DNA of 64,000 nt from Otis tarda (GCA_026413225.1 CM048552.1:24541001-24605000); one strand, 5' to 3'; shown: positions 13,301 to 25,973, counted from the first letter of the stretch. Notes: generated by a model from the sequence alone, not told the origin. Program-made: numbers and translations.

Positions 13301-13937
13301 CTCTCACTGTTTGAATGGCAGCAATCATGTACCTTTTTTATTTCTTCTTTAGTGAGGATCCAAACCTGCCTCAGTAACTTCCAGAGTAACTATGCTGTGT
13401 AAACTCACTCAAAAAGAAAGAATGGGAAAGGAGCTCGGGACGGGAACTGAGGTGAGAGGTGTTCTTACCACTGTCATTTTTATATAGCCTAAACATGTAG
13501 CACAGTTCAATAGACAAAGGTCTGTCTTGGTTATTCAGAAAACTGCATTTTGATATATGTATCCAGCAGTCTGCCTATTTAAAAATCCTAGCAATTCAGC
13601 AGCAGTGCAAGTTATAGGGACATACGGACAAAAAAGGGAAATTTTCCTTCTCATTCTTCTGTTGCCTGGTAGTTTCCTCATTTGTCCTGCCTGTCCCTGT
13701 CCTTATCTGCACCTTCTTCCTCAGGACCTTTTACCTTCTGTCAACCTCTCATCTCCTTAGCTTTTTCCTCTAATTTTGTGTTGATTAACAAATATGAGAG
13801 CACTTATCTGAGCACTTAGTTCCAAGGAGCAGTACTTTTGAAGCAACACAAACTATCTGAGGTGTGAATGATATAAGTGAAAAATATGATCATTCCATAA
13901 ATCCAGAATGTCCATCTGTAGTTTTAAAAACTTGTTA
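4382..13937. other. About 9.5 kb of unique AT-rich DNA without recognised genes
   Basis: I see no recognisable coding exon, RNA gene or young repeat. The longest open frames are 131 codons (minus, 10327-10722) and 120 codons (plus, 9136-9498). Neither resembles a known family, and overlapping frames on both strands are similarly open in these slightly GC-richer patches, so chance is the simplest explanation. Short A/T runs and a CT-rich patch near 6790-6810 are the only low-complexity features. Confidence 0.6.
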
Positions 13938-14048
13938 TGACTCTGAGCAACTTCATCTAAACTCAAATTTAGGCAGCCTTTGAGCAAGATATTGGACTAA
14001 ATGATCTCCAGAGCTCCCTTTCAATCTAATTTTTTTCTATAATTCTAG
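13938..14048 (+). mobile_element. Old CR1 LINE 3' end (plus strand)
   Basis: The stretch reads ATTGGACTAAATGATCTCC followed by AGAGCTCCCTTTCAATCTAA and ends TCTATAATTCTAG. This is the degraded form of the CR1 3' UTR and its ATTCTATGA tail. It is the only clear CR1 end on the plus strand. Divergence is high and the 5' boundary is uncertain, so this is an ancient copy. Confidence 0.72.
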
Positions 14049-16323
14049 AAATGGGGGTTATCACTCTAACAAGTAGTTGCCCAGCAATATTGTAAGAACT
14101 GGAACCACACCATTTAGTTGACAGTGTGTATAACACCAGAACTATTACCACAGCTTTACTTTTTGGAAAGGCTGGCCTCCACAGCAGTTTCAAAATAGAA
14201 AAATAATATAAATTTGCCATTGTAGAACAAAGTAATGATTCACTTGCTTCACTGTTCCGGTTATGACAGCGGCTACTAAGTCTATCGTAATGTGACTACA
14301 TGAAAAGTGACTTCCTAGATCTAGTTAAGTGTTACATTTTTCAGGTTTGAATTTATACTCCTAAGACATTTCTCTCCAGTCTAAAATAAATGAATGTTAT
14401 GGTTATACATGAAAAAAAATGTATATTTCAGTGGAAGCCTCATGTTTACCTACATTAAAATAACCTTATTATGGCAAAAGTTGAGACAAGATCCAATAAG
14501 CTCCTGAATTATTCAACAGTATATCCCACAGGTCCACCATGCATATTATGGAAGTCTCAAATTCAGCAAAAATGTAACCTCAAAGCCCAGGATAAGCTCA
14601 GAAATGTGATGCTTCTGCCTCACACAACATGAACAGATTTTCTCCAAAAGATAAAGTGTGCACTTTTGTGTGCAAGTGTGAAGAGAAGCAACCATAGAGA
14701 TACATATTCAAAAGCCGCCACCTTACAAATACCAATCTCAGATTCATGCAGCTGAATAAAGGCAGCTAATGAAAAGTAAACTTCAGGAGACTGTACAATG
14801 AAGGGCTCATTGCATTTGCCCAGCAAATCTCATCAAATGAACTCAGCTTGTTTTAAGATGATGATGCTTACATTTATCATGTAGTCAGGTAGCAGGTGCT
14901 TTGTCATTTGAAGAGATCCTGAACATGAGCTCAGAATTAAAAATGTAATAGACTGAGAGCAGAGAAGGTAATACTGTCATGGCTCCACCATGGAAAAATG
15001 ATTTAGGGCAATCATTTGTAATTTGTATAACACCCTGAAGTAATGCCTCCTATCCTATATGCAGTAGGTAATACTTACTGCCTTTTATTTTGATTTACCC
15101 AGTCTTTAGGCTGTGATAGTTGTTCCTTTGGTGCCCTTTTCACACAGTCTAGTAGCTTTCTTTAGTGTGGGCAGGGTCTCTTTTTTTTTCACACAGACAA
15201 ATCTCTCCTTCCAGCAGCTGCAAAAAAAAAAAAAAAGGGATTCTTTCCTGGGAGCAAAGTTGTGACCTTGCCCCAAGAGACCTACCCCTTGGAAATGAAG
15301 TCAGATTGGTACGAAAGCTCAGAATTTACTGAGGAGATGCTTATGGTTCTTGTACTGCTAAAGACATGTTGCTGAAATTACTATTAGGACATAGTATTGG
15401 CTCTGACTCTTTCTCCAAGCCGCTCTTCTGTCATTACATCAAGAGGGATCTTCACAGCCCTGACACTCCCAAACTCTCTGCTTTGGTCACTTTTGCTGAA
15501 TTGTCTTCAATCTTGCCCCTGCCATCAGCAAATCCTCATTTCACCCACTGACACCACTTCCCAGAATGTTCTCCAAATCCTTTCTCGGACTGCTTCCATG
15601 CATAGAAATCTCTCGTCGGACAACTCCAAAGTTCCTTATTACCCTTTTCCTTTTCATACGCTATCTAAACATCCACTTTTCCTATAACCTCCAGAAACAT
15701 CCAGCACTGGGTGAGTCCAAGGAACACTTAATAAAAAAGTTTGACATTTTGAACTAATAGAAAGCATAACATTGTGCAAACACAAAAATTTGTAGACTAC
15801 ATTAGTCTGCAGACAGCAATATGAAATAATTTGGCTGATGAGAGTGACAGTAGCTTTTGTTCTCCTTGCCAGTTGCAGCAGCCATTGTTGACTTTTTTAT
15901 TTATTGTGTCCTTCAACATCAATGCAAATCCCTCAAAAGTGGAGATTTCTGCTACGTTTTTGTGAAGTTTGATAGATTATTTTTCAGTGATCTTTACAGA
16001 ATTCTGGTCTCTCTTTCTTTTTGCATTTTTTCCTTCTTACTGCATGCCTTACTGGACAACCCTTAACAACTAGTAAGCAATAACTTTGACATGAATGAAA
16101 CATCAACAGCCAGCATTAGTACACTACAGACTTGCATAGTACCTAATGTAGCACAACTGACATCAGTCCAAATATTCAAGCCTTATTACCATAAAGTACT
16201 ATATTTCTGAATAAAAGTATTATGGACATTTAATTTCTTGGCTTTCTAATAAACTTTCTCTAAAACTTTTGACAAATCATTTACTTTCCTTATAGCACTC
16301 TGTTTCCATGAACTTTATCTTTT
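14049..16323. other. Unique DNA without recognised genes
   Basis: No family-level match. The frames at 15366-15757 (plus, three overlapping, up to 96 codons) fall in a pyrimidine-rich stretch and look like composition-driven open frames. A 15-base A run lies at 15222-15236. Confidence 0.6.
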
Positions 16324-16930
16324 AGAATCATAGAATAGCTAGGGCTGGAAGAGACCTTTAAAGGCCATCTAGTCCAAACTGCCTGCAAGGAGCAGGGACA
16401 TCTCCAACCAGATCAGGTTGCTGAGAGCCCCATCCAGCCTGGTCTTGAATGTTTCCAGGGATGGGACATCTACCATCTCTTTGGGCAACCTGTTCCAGTG
16501 TTCCACCACCCTCACCGTAAAAAATGGTTTCCATATATCTAGTCTGAATCTACCTCCTTCTATTTTAAAACCATTACACCTTGTCCTATCACTATATGCC
16601 CCTGTAAAAAGTCCCTCTCCAGCTTTCTTATAAGCCCCCTTTAGGTACGGGAAGACTGCTATAAGGTCTCCCCAGAGCCTTCTCTTCTCCAGGCTCAACA
16701 GCCCCAACTCTCTCAGCCTGTCCTCATAGGACAGGTGCTCCAGCCCTCTTATCATCTTTGTGGCCCTCCTCTGGACTCGCTCCAACAAGTCTATGTCCTT
16801 CTCATATTGGGAGCTCCGGAGCTGGATTCAGTAGTACAGGTGGGGTCTCACGAGAGCAGAGTAGAGGGGCAGAATCACCTCCCTCTACCTGCTGGCCACA
16901 CTTCTTTTGATGCAGCTCAGGGTACAGGTA
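16324..16930 (-). mobile_element. CR1 LINE, 3' fragment
   Basis: A 5'-truncated CR1 on the minus strand covers the last part of ORF2 and the 3' tail (ATTCTATGATTCTAAA, ending at 16324). It closely resembles the copies at 29265 and 58200, so these three are probably one subfamily. The 5' break at about 16930 adjoins AT-rich DNA. Confidence 0.95.
16369..16788 (-). pseudogene. CR1 ORF2 C-terminal part
   Basis: A 139-codon frame begins inside ORF2 and runs to a stop close to the 3' end of the element. It reads [20 protein letters not shown], then the [20 protein letters not shown] segment typical of the CR1 region after the RT, then GRFRLDIWK and SLETFKTRLDGAL. The frame is undamaged over this stretch, but the catalytic RT motifs lie 5' of the truncation, so no enzyme can be made. 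Confidence 0.9.
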
Positions 16931-16993
16931 ATTAATAATTAGTAATCATAATAATAATGTCAATAGAATATTATAATACTATATTTAAAAATA
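16931..16993. repeat. AT-rich spacer between two CR1 insertions
   Basis: The spacer is almost all A and T, with TAAT/ATAATA motifs. Similar ATATAATATG-rich sequence resumes at 18521-18640 beyond the next CR1. The CR1 at 16994-18520 therefore appears to have inserted into a pre-existing AT-rich tract. Confidence 0.6.
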
Positions 16994-17081
16994 TCATAGA
17001 ATCATAGAATCACATGGTTGGATGGGACCTATAAGATCATCTAATCCAACCGTCTTCCCACTACCATTGCTGCCACAGGTA

Positions 17082-17615
17082 CTAAACCATGTCTTGTAGC
17101 TCCTCATCAAGCCGCCTCTTGAACACTGCCAGAGACGGCGACTCCACCACCTCCCTGGGCAGGCCATTCCAGTGCCTGACCACTCTTTGAGAGAAAAAGT
17201 TTTTCCTCACATCCAATCTAAACCTCCTTTGGTACAACTTGTGGCCATTTCCTCGGGTCCTGCTTGTTGCCTGGGAGAAGAGGCCAAACCCCTGTTCATC
17301 ACAACCTGCCTTCAGGAAGCTATAGAGTGCAATGAAGTCTCCCCTGAGCCTCCTCTTCTTCAGACTAAACAATCCCAACTCTCTCAGCCGCTCCTCATAA
17401 GACTTGTGCTCCAGGCCCCTCACCAGCTTTGTTGCCCTTCCCTGGACACGTTCCAGAGCTTCAATGTCTTTCTTGTAGTGAGGGGCCCAAAACTGAACAC
17501 AATACTCGAGGTGCGGCCTCACCAGTGCTGAATACAGGGGGATGATTACCTCCCTGTTCCTGCTGGCCACACTATTTCTAATGCAGGCCAGGATGCCGTT
17601 GGCCCTCTTGGCCAC
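17082..17615 (-). pseudogene. CR1 ORF2 C-terminal part (177 codons)
   Basis: An open frame runs from [19 protein letters not shown] through [20 protein letters not shown] to the C-terminal [20 protein letters not shown] and the natural stop. It is in the same frame as the RT piece at 17703-18047. Two TGA codons between them, one replacing the Trp expected before QCAQ, break the chain. The C-terminal domain itself is undamaged. Confidence 0.9.
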
Positions 17616-17702
17616 CTGGGCACACTGTCAGCTCATGTTCAGCTGAGCATCAACCAGCACCCCCAGGTCCCTTTCCTCGTCACAGTCCTCCAGCCACTCA
17701 GC

Positions 17703-18047
17703 TCAGAGCCTATAGCTCTGCATGGGGTTATTGTGGCCAAAGTGCAGGACCCAACACTTGGCCTTGTTGAACCTCACCCCATTCAGCTCAGCCCAGCGAT
17801 CCAGCCTATCCAGATCCCTCTGAAGGGCCTCCCTACCCTCAGGCAGATCAACACGGCCACCCAACTTGGTGTCATCTGCAAACTTACTGAGGGTACACTC
17901 AATCCCCTCGTCTAGGTCATCAATAAAGATATTGAACAAGATGGGCCCAAGTACCGACCCCTGGGGGACACCACTTGTAACAGGCTGCCAGCTGGACTTG
18001 ACTCCATTAGCCGCTGGGCACGGCTCCCTAGCCAGTTCTTTATCCAA
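17703..18047 (-). pseudogene. CR1 reverse transcriptase, catalytic motif region
   Basis: This piece carries [19 protein letters not shown] and, after FIDDLDEG, the active-site motif FADDTKLGG, the CR1 form of the RT YxDD box. It includes both metal-binding aspartates. It overlaps the upstream RT piece (17912-18532) in another frame, which marks a frameshift near 17.9-18.05 kb. Its downstream end is a TGA just before the AEWLED segment. Confidence 0.9.
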
Positions 18048-18532
18048 AGAAGGGTATACCTACCCAGTCCACAGGCAGCCAGTTTCCCTAGGAGAATACT
18101 GTGAGAGACCGTGTCAAAGGCTTTGCTGAAGTCCAGGTAGACCACATCAACAGCCTTTCCCTCATCCACCAGTCTGGTCACCCAGTCGTAAAAGGAAATG
18201 AGGTTGGTCAAGCACAACCTGCCCTTCGTGAACCCGTGCTGGCTGGGCCTGATCCCCTGGATGCCACTCATATGCCGAGTGATCTCACTCAAGATGATTT
18301 GCTCCATAACTTTCCCAGGTACTGAGGTCAGGCTGACAGGCCTGTAGTTCCCCGGATCCTCCTTACGGCCCTTCTTGTAGATGGGAGTCACATCAGCAAG
18401 CCTCCAGTCCTCCGGGACCTCCCCAGATAACCAGGAGCGCTGGTAGATGGCCGAGAGCGGCTCGGCAATCACCCCCACCAACTCCCTTAGCACCCTAGGA
18501 TGGAGCCCGTCTGGTCCCAGTATATATGACAT
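17912..18532 (-). pseudogene. CR1 reverse transcriptase, N-terminal half
   Basis: This piece reads [20 protein letters not shown], then [57 protein letters not shown] and DVVYLDFSKAFDTVSH. The last contains the first catalytic aspartate (YLDFSKAFD). The first few residues (to about 18520) come from the AT-rich flank. The frame shifts after the SHSILLGKL segment, so the second half of the RT continues in a different frame. Confidence 0.9.
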
Positions 18533-18640
18533 AATATATACTTATATAATATGAAATATATTAAAAGTCTTAAAATATCATATAATATGATGATAATAAT
18601 AATTTTAATGTAATTTTTTTAAGATACATTCAAACTCCTA
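18521..18640. repeat. AT-rich low-complexity tract
   Basis: The tract is rich in TATA/ATAATA words and contains several short ATAT palindromes. It is probably the other half of the tract at 16931-16993, interrupted by the CR1. Confidence 0.65.
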
Positions 18641-18714
18641 ACGGAATTTGACCTAGCACACAAGACCTAGCTCAAGAAAACTAGTCTTGACTGCAGTAAT
18701 GAGATACAATCTGT

Positions 18715-18736
18715 AAAAAAAAAAAAAAAAAAAAAA
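18715..18736 (+). repeat. A22 homopolymer
   Basis: A run of 22 A. It could be the tail of an old retroposed copy, but nothing upstream looks like a retrotransposed RNA. Confidence 0.9.
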
Positions 18737-19068
18737 GGAATATTTTTAATGCTTAAGTTAGTGTCTATTTTCACTGTTTCACTGTTTTCTTTTCTTTGTC
18801 TCTCTATTGACATATTTACCTCGCCCTAAAGTTTCCACAGTATTGGATACAGGGCTGCAGGCAACGACCTTGACCTGGAGCTGGGCAGCTATGGCTAAGC
18901 TTTGCAAAGTGCCGCAATGCCTTTGCAGGAACTTGGGTAGAAACATGGCATGCTTTGACATGACTTTCTGCACTCTATTTCCTCTCTAGTGTCCTCTTCT
19001 ATTACATTGTGGTGTTTGTTCTACCTGTCCTCTGCTTCTTTTCTGACTTACTATAGTCTTCTCCACAG

Positions 19069-19297
19069 TTCAATTGTCTCAGCGAGTGTGTCATGATGCC
19101 TTTCACACTGAAGTGGGCAGTGTATGTTACCTATATCTGGGGCAATACACAAGCAGCAAACGGCTACCAACGTGCTCCTTGTCCTTTTTTGGAAACGGAG
19201 AAGGGAATGCAGAAGCACAGACATTTTGGAAAGCGGTTGGGAGCCACCTTTCCCTGGCCCTGGCAGCTGATCTTTGTTTCCGAGTGATTTCAAATAC
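19069..19297 (+). other. Possible unannotated exon (229 bp)
   Basis: A GC-richer island is bounded by a good acceptor (TCTTCTCCACAG, ending 19068) and a good donor (GTAAGAG, starting 19298). One plus-strand frame is open from edge to edge and reaches a stop only inside the donor; a second plus frame and two minus frames are also open for 60-80 codons. None of the translations resembles a family I know. It could be a non-coding RNA exon, part of a diverged gene, or a chance arrangement. I cannot tell without transcript data. Confidence 0.25.
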
Positions 19298-21613
19298 GTA
19301 AGAGTTTACAGTCAAGTAGGGACTGTAGAAGGTAGCAGAAATTTTGCAAAGTTTGGCCTTATCACCAAAAAGGTCTCACTGTTTAAACCTCTTCCTTTTA
19401 TTTTTCCTCATCAACAGTGACAATGTATTTTTGCACCCAGGGGCTTTCAGCCGATGGAAATCAAGCTTGGTGGGGAGGCTGGCCAGATCTTACAAGCTCT
19501 TGTATGAGATAACTTAAGAGTTTGGGAATATCTGGGGATACCACAAAATCACAATTGAGGTTAGAAAATTATAGATTTTTAAAAGTTTTTTTTTAAAAGA
19601 AAAAGTTCTTAGAGAAAATATGTATGGCCTTAATAAGCACTTTAAGCTGTTTCCCATCATTGTGAAACTTCATGATGAGTGTAGATATTAACCTTGTCAT
19701 CATAGCATCTGAACAACTTGAAGTTGTATTTCTAAGGGCAATAGTCAAACTTAATAGAAAAATTAGGAAATAAGAAAAAATACCTTCATAACTGGAAACC
19801 AACCCATTTTTTATGATTACCAGGAGCATCGCTTATCTGTTGATTTGTCTGTTAGAGCCTTAGAGGGTCATAATATTGCCAAGGTAAAAGCAAAATGCAA
19901 ATGGTTAAGCTGATGTTGTTTCCTATTTCTGTTATGTTCTGTGATGTGTCAATAAACCACACAGTTATTTTCTCCTTTTCATGTCACGTGAATGGGTTTT
20001 TAGAACCTCACACAGTCTGTGAAGGCCAGCAATGTATTGACTCCTCTGACCTTTTACTTATTATAAACTTTGATTGACTGGCCTCCTCTCTTCTTGCAGC
20101 GTTGGCAGCTGCCAGAAGGAACCACAGTCTCCGTCAGTTGAATTACTGAATTTTAAAAAGGTAAAAGCAGCAAGGCTTAGTGATACCTCATAAGCCCATG
20201 TTAGGCATTGAAATTCAGATGTCTTGTTCTTGTGAACAAGATAAATGCAAGAACAGGAAGATGAACAAGAATATCAGAAGAATTAATATTCTTTCAATAG
20301 AGACTTTAACAAAACACTGTGATGGTACAATGTTAATCATCCACCTTGTTACACTAGTGTACTAACTGATCTCTTAGATACAGAGGCAAATTCTCACTTT
20401 TCCTCACTATACAATGGCATTTTGTGCAATTCCTGTATAAATACACACAGTGATTGAGTCAATATTTACATATCTCCAGGAAGATTTCTTTAACGAATAT
20501 AGCACCTTTTTAACTAATAGTGGACTACTGTAAGAGTGAGGCCTATCCATTCTTCTGCTGCTCAATTTGCTTACACCGCAAGGTAACAGAATACTATGAA
20601 ATATCTGGAAACCTTTCTTTCCTTTGAAATGTGTGGGCTTCCAAGTGTGATATTATCTTCCGCAACAATTGCATTGTTGTAGTTATTGATATAATCTTCA
20701 CTCATGCTGCAGCAAAGCAGCACCCACCCTGACTTGGGATTCACTAGCTGAAAAATCTCCCCCATATGTAGACAGCACAAATAGGTCCATGCAACTGTTC
20801 CTATTGTTAGTTCTCATAAGGTAGCTTGCAGTGTATTGCACCATAACATACAAGACCGTAGGAATGTTTAAATGTCCGAAGACGATATGTAGTCTGTAAC
20901 ATGCGAAAAACCTGTAGAAAACTAGGCAGAAGACAGGTGTCCCAGAAGAGACAAATTGTGTAGCATTCCAAGAATGAATCCTGAAAGACGGTATTAAGTA
21001 ATACTGGCAAGCAAGCCTGAACTATATCAACATCACGAGTAATATATTAATAAAAAACACATAGGTAAACACCATAGACTGATACAATTGTGCCAAATTG
21101 CATTGTATTCTTTAATCTGATTAATAGATTACTCTTCGAATTAAATCATTCTACTTAAGTAAATGAAGCATGTTAAAAAGGAACAATAATATCCAGTCCA
21201 AGAACAGCTAAAGGTAGCTGGATTGACATCGGGGTGTAGGAAGCAGTGATAGATGTAATCACGGCACTTCTGTGACCTCTTAAGAGGGACTTCTGCTGAT
21301 TTAATTAACTCATGAGCAGACTGTAGCTTAATGTTGATCTTTAGTGTATATTATACAATAAAATATCAATTAGCAGGTAGCGAGGAAAGCTTGAAAATAT
21401 TTTTAGTTCACGTAGGTCTATACTCAATTTTATTTTGACATCAATTATTAATTGCTCTTTGGCATCTCAGAGACAATTATCCACCCTCAGCTTCTCTTTT
21501 CCTAATCTTTTTCTACTAAAGGAAATCTGCTTATTAAAGACTTCCTAGCACACTTCACCAGCCTTTGAGTCTCTGCATGTTCCTTCTGCTCAAGTCCTGT
21601 AAGTAAAAAGCTT

Positions 21614-21636
21614 AGTCAGGAGCTAAGCTCCTGACT
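21614..21636. repeat. Perfect inverted repeat, 11-bp arms around one base
   Basis: AGTCAGGAGCT, one A, then AGCTCCTGACT. The arms match at all 11 positions. It could extrude as a cruciform or bind a dimeric protein. No run of T follows, so it is not a simple terminator. Confidence 0.85.
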
Positions 21637-24600
21637 CTTAAAAGGCAAAATACCCTCTGACAACTTCCAAGAAATGTTTTTCGTACAACATAGTATGAAC
21701 AAAAGTTCAGAAGGTACAACTGCTGCCACAAGTTTTCTACATGTACATAAATCCTTAGAAAGGCCTGTGGTTTAACCTTTGAGTATCAAGTTGTTGGAGC
21801 AAGACTTTCAAGATAATAGGCATAGTCTTCCTGGATTCACACACCTAATAATTGGAGGTCCTATAATTACTTTAAATTAAACTGTGTGAGAGTGTTTTGA
21901 GTGTGACTATGACATAAAAAACCTAAGATGCTACAGGATTTTGCAGACTTCTTTACTGATAAACTGAAGAAAGATGAAAATAATTAAATAATTAATTTTT
22001 TAAATGACTCATTCCATGATAAAACTTGGATACCTTCTTATTGTACTTTGACATCTGTGAATAAAAATATTTTGCATAAAATTACTGACAATAGTAACAA
22101 TAATAATTCACTGAGCTATTAGGCTGAAGAAGAGATATTTCCGCGACAATGTCTCTAGGAGTAGACTGAGTACTCTTTCTAATTAACTTTCAACAGGAAT
22201 GGGTGTGTATATATGTACACATATGGTGTCAAGGAAATTAAACCTTACTTCATCCTCCGTGTTTGACTACTGAAGCTTGGTGAGCTACAAGACATAGTTG
22301 GAATATAGCTAAGAAGAGCAAAGTACCTATGCAGATAGTCATTAATACATATTTCTTTGTCTACATTTCTTACCTGACAGCTTCATTTTGGAATTTTTTT
22401 TGCAAAGGCATTGGGGATAGGTTTCAGTTGTCAGAAGAAGAAACCTGTTCTTTTTTTTTACCTACAGATACATGAGGATGTTCAAGTTACTATTACAATC
22501 ACTAAGAACTAGTCACTACAGCCATGGTGCTGCTCACTCATCTTTGGTCAGCTAAGTCCCTTTATAGATTTCATTGACTTTAATGTCAATAAACTTGATT
22601 CAGTTGTCTGCAGATAGATATCTACGATAGGGTATCCTGCCTAGACTTCAACTGTTTCTACAGAAGGAAACAGACTTCCCGCTGGTCCTTCGCCATATTT
22701 ATCTGCAGTGTATCACATCACTGATAACCCAAGGTGTCTCAAATGGCTCTAGAGACCTGAGTATGAACACCTTCATAGAACCCTAGTTCTCCACTGCGTA
22801 TAAGCACCTAAGCTTAGATGAACCGCACCCCAGATGTCAAAGTTCTCTAATCTCTACATGTCATAAATTGACAGGGCAAAGACATGAACCAGCAATATAA
22901 TTTTACATTCTGTTGAGTAATGAACTGTCCTTCTTACTATAAGGCTAAGATCAAGAAACTGCCCCAAGAGGGCTGGGAAACTGTAGAGACTTCTGCAGAA
23001 AGAGAGAAAGTTCTTCAATTGTTAGAATCCAGGTACTCAAGAAAAATAATGAATAATTTATTGCAACCAAGGCTGGATTATGCTGTCATTTATATTTAAT
23101 GTCTTTCACTGTAAAGGGCTCCTATATCAAAAGTAATACATGCCTTACAATTATAACACAATTACCTCTCTACAGGGACAATCTCAATCAAGTAACATAT
23201 AGGGTATTGCTAAAGCATCTAAGGAGAAAGCAAAGTTTGACAGAGGACACTAGGATATACTCTTATTTTTAGTAAAAGTGTGCCTTAAGGCTGAATTTTC
23301 AAATAGAGGCAATTGAACAACTCTCATAACTGTATGAGACACAGTGATTTGAAATGCCAATCAGGAACTTCACATACAAATGCAGAGTTCAGTGCTATTT
23401 GCATATGGATAAGCTGTTTTGCCTGCATAGCTGTGGAGAGTGCACGACATCCATGAATAAACATTTGTAGACACTTTCAAAAAACACTTCAGCCATGTTG
23501 TCTATCACTTTGAAAATTGTCTTTAAATGTTCACCTAGTGAAAATAAGATCTCAATTTTTCAGGAGTTGGTGGCCTTTTTCCTACTGTGTGAGATTTATT
23601 ACACGATTAGTCCATACCTTTAGGCTTGAGAATTACTGTATATTCCTGTAATTATTTCAGTAAATGTAGTTTCTTTTTTGGTGTTTTTCAGTGAGCGTGG
23701 GTAGATCATACACCCCTGAACCAATCACAGGTGCAAATATTTCCAAGGAACTACTTAAGCCTGACATCCAAGTTCTGTTATCCTTCTTTCAATTTCCCCA
23801 CCCTTTGCCCTCTTCAGTTATTTATTTCATGCAAAGGAATGAATATTGGTACCCCGATAAAAAGGAGGATTTTTCACACCTCTTTCCATACCGTCAGAAG
23901 GTGTCGTGTCTGAAATAGTTCTAAGAGACTAACATTCAGAACTAGCAACATTAGATTCTCTTGTATGCGTAATAAATGAATACAGGTGAATATTCACTGA
24001 GTTAGGAGGTTGCCTGTGTCAGGTAATAAACAGGAAAATGGTAAGGCTAATTAATGATTTGTTTCAGAATTAGCATCTCAAGTTTACTTAAATAAGATGT
24101 AGACATTCACCAGTCAGTATATATTGCAATCCTTCAATCCAGGAGCCAGTTTACATAGCTCTTCAAAATCTCCATGAAAAATCTAGATAGAACAGTGAGA
24201 TTGAAATTGAGTTGTCAATTAAGAACATGGACAATCTCTCATATCTTTTTATCTTTGCATTTATCAAACTACAGCATACTTTTGAGTTTTTGTTAATATT
24301 CAAAGAGTGTGTGAAAAAATAGAATAGGTTTTGTCACTGTATTTCTCAAAACCTCACGACTGAAATGAAGTTTTATAATTTATTTTCCCCTCAGAATTTT
24401 AGAACTGTACTGCAGTGAATAGCTTTTTCTGATTTTATAATTTGTTAATTTATCATTCCCACAAATAATCTAAAAAATACAAACCCAAGTGCCTATAGTA
24501 GCAACTAAAAAAGCTAAACAAAAATACAATAGGTGACAATTTTATGCACATATCAATATATCACAAGAGGGGAAATTAGAAAAGTCACACTTAGGTGTAT

Positions 24601-25973
24601 CTTTCAACAGCCACAGTTTGTCTTTCTTTTCCAGAGCACATCCTAGTTTCCCAGCAAGATCTTTTAAGTGCATGATTACTTATTTAGAGAAGAATTTAAA
24701 TGTCTCTTCAGTGACCTTCATCCTCCTCTTGAGTTTTCTATCTATTTTAAATATTATATTCTTCCTATCTGCAATATAATACATATTTCCTTGGCTGGGT
24801 GTGAATTATGGTATTAAGAGGGTGAAGACAGTGCAGTAGCTCCTGCTATCAGCCAAAGTTCCATCGAGGCTCTCTGCAGAAAGCTTCATCAAATTCTGTG
24901 CCAAACCCCTAGCTTATGTTCCACTCTTCTGTAACAGTCCACAAATTCAGGTGCAGCTTGGGTCAACTGAAAGTTAAAGTGTTCATTCATGAATGTGTAC
25001 ATGAGTAATAATGATGAGAAAACAGTTGAGCAAAATAATCACACAGAAATCTTTTGAGATAAAAAAAAAAAAGTGCATTGTTTAGGAACAACTTTTTGGT
25101 TGAGAGAATCCCTCTGGGTTTTTTTAACGTTAAATGAAATGTTAAAGATAAAGGTAGTTCTCTTTTGCTGGAAGACCTTTCTTACTATCTACAGACAAAG
25201 AAAAAGGGGGAAAATGCCATTTACAGGTAAGTTTTGTACCTTTCTTAAAATGCCACGAAGCCAGAGTCCAGCTTGCTTTCAAAAATGAGGAAAAATAATA
25301 TCTTGTTGAAAATACACTCTTATTTCAAACAGTTTAAGCTGCAGGTAGTGACATGACATACATTTGATAATTTCCCAACATTATGCTTCCAAAGTAGAAA
25401 CAACATAACAAAGTCTTGAACCTTTGTGTTTCTCCTCCTAGGCAAGTTGCCTGTCAAGCTTTGTCAGAATAGGTTTATAATAGACGTTTATCTTCTCTTA
25501 CGTATGATTGGTCAAGAGCACCAAACACCACCATATGTACCCTCTGGAAGAGGCACTGCCACATTCAAGCCACTGTAAGGAAAATTAAAAAGGGCTTTCT
25601 CCTGCATAGTTATTGACTAAGTCCCTGTTGGCAAACAGATGTGCTTGAGGCATATCTCTGGCACCAAGATCAGGCAGAGACTGGCCTAGTTTAATACTAT
25701 TGAACTCACTCTTCAAAATTGCATGGCTTTGTCTAACTTGTCTATGGGAAATGATTCCTGACCTCTTCCAACTCTCTGAGATGTGCCTGATAAAGTGTGA
25801 GCTGGTAGGTCAAAACCATATCAGGGACCAATCCAAACACTTAGAAACAGAGACAGTAACAGGACAATGCATAGGCATGTTCCTTGGCTATGATTATTTT
25901 ACTAAGATAGATGTAGCCTTTGAGTCTAATATTCCCAGCAATGCCATGGTATTTTTTTTCCTCTCTGATGTAT

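Larger units (their letters stand above)
16994..18520 (-). mobile_element. CR1 LINE of a second subfamily, about 1.5 kb
   Basis: This CR1 on the minus strand spans from the start of the reverse transcriptase to the 3' tail (repeated ATTCTATGATTCTATGATA). Its 3' part differs from the 16.3/29.3/58.2 kb group (for example GGTTGGATTAGATGATCTTA against GGACTAGATGACCTTTAAAG), so it belongs to another CR1 subfamily. It is truncated at the RT N-terminus (about 18520), where the sequence changes abruptly to TATATATGACATAATATA. Two in-frame TGA codons and a frameshift make it inactive. Confidence 0.95.
18737..25973. other. About 7.2 kb of unique DNA without recognised genes
   Basis: Apart from the possible exon at 19069-19297 and the palindrome at 21614-21636, nothing is recognisable. 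Open frames are 134 codons or less. The longest (25700-26104, plus) runs into CR1 sequence on the antisense side and is spurious. Composition is strongly AT-rich throughout. Confidence 0.6.

Noticed and set aside
18715..18736. A22 run as a possible processed pseudogene tail
   Set aside because: The upstream sequence shows no coding similarity and no flanking duplication was found.
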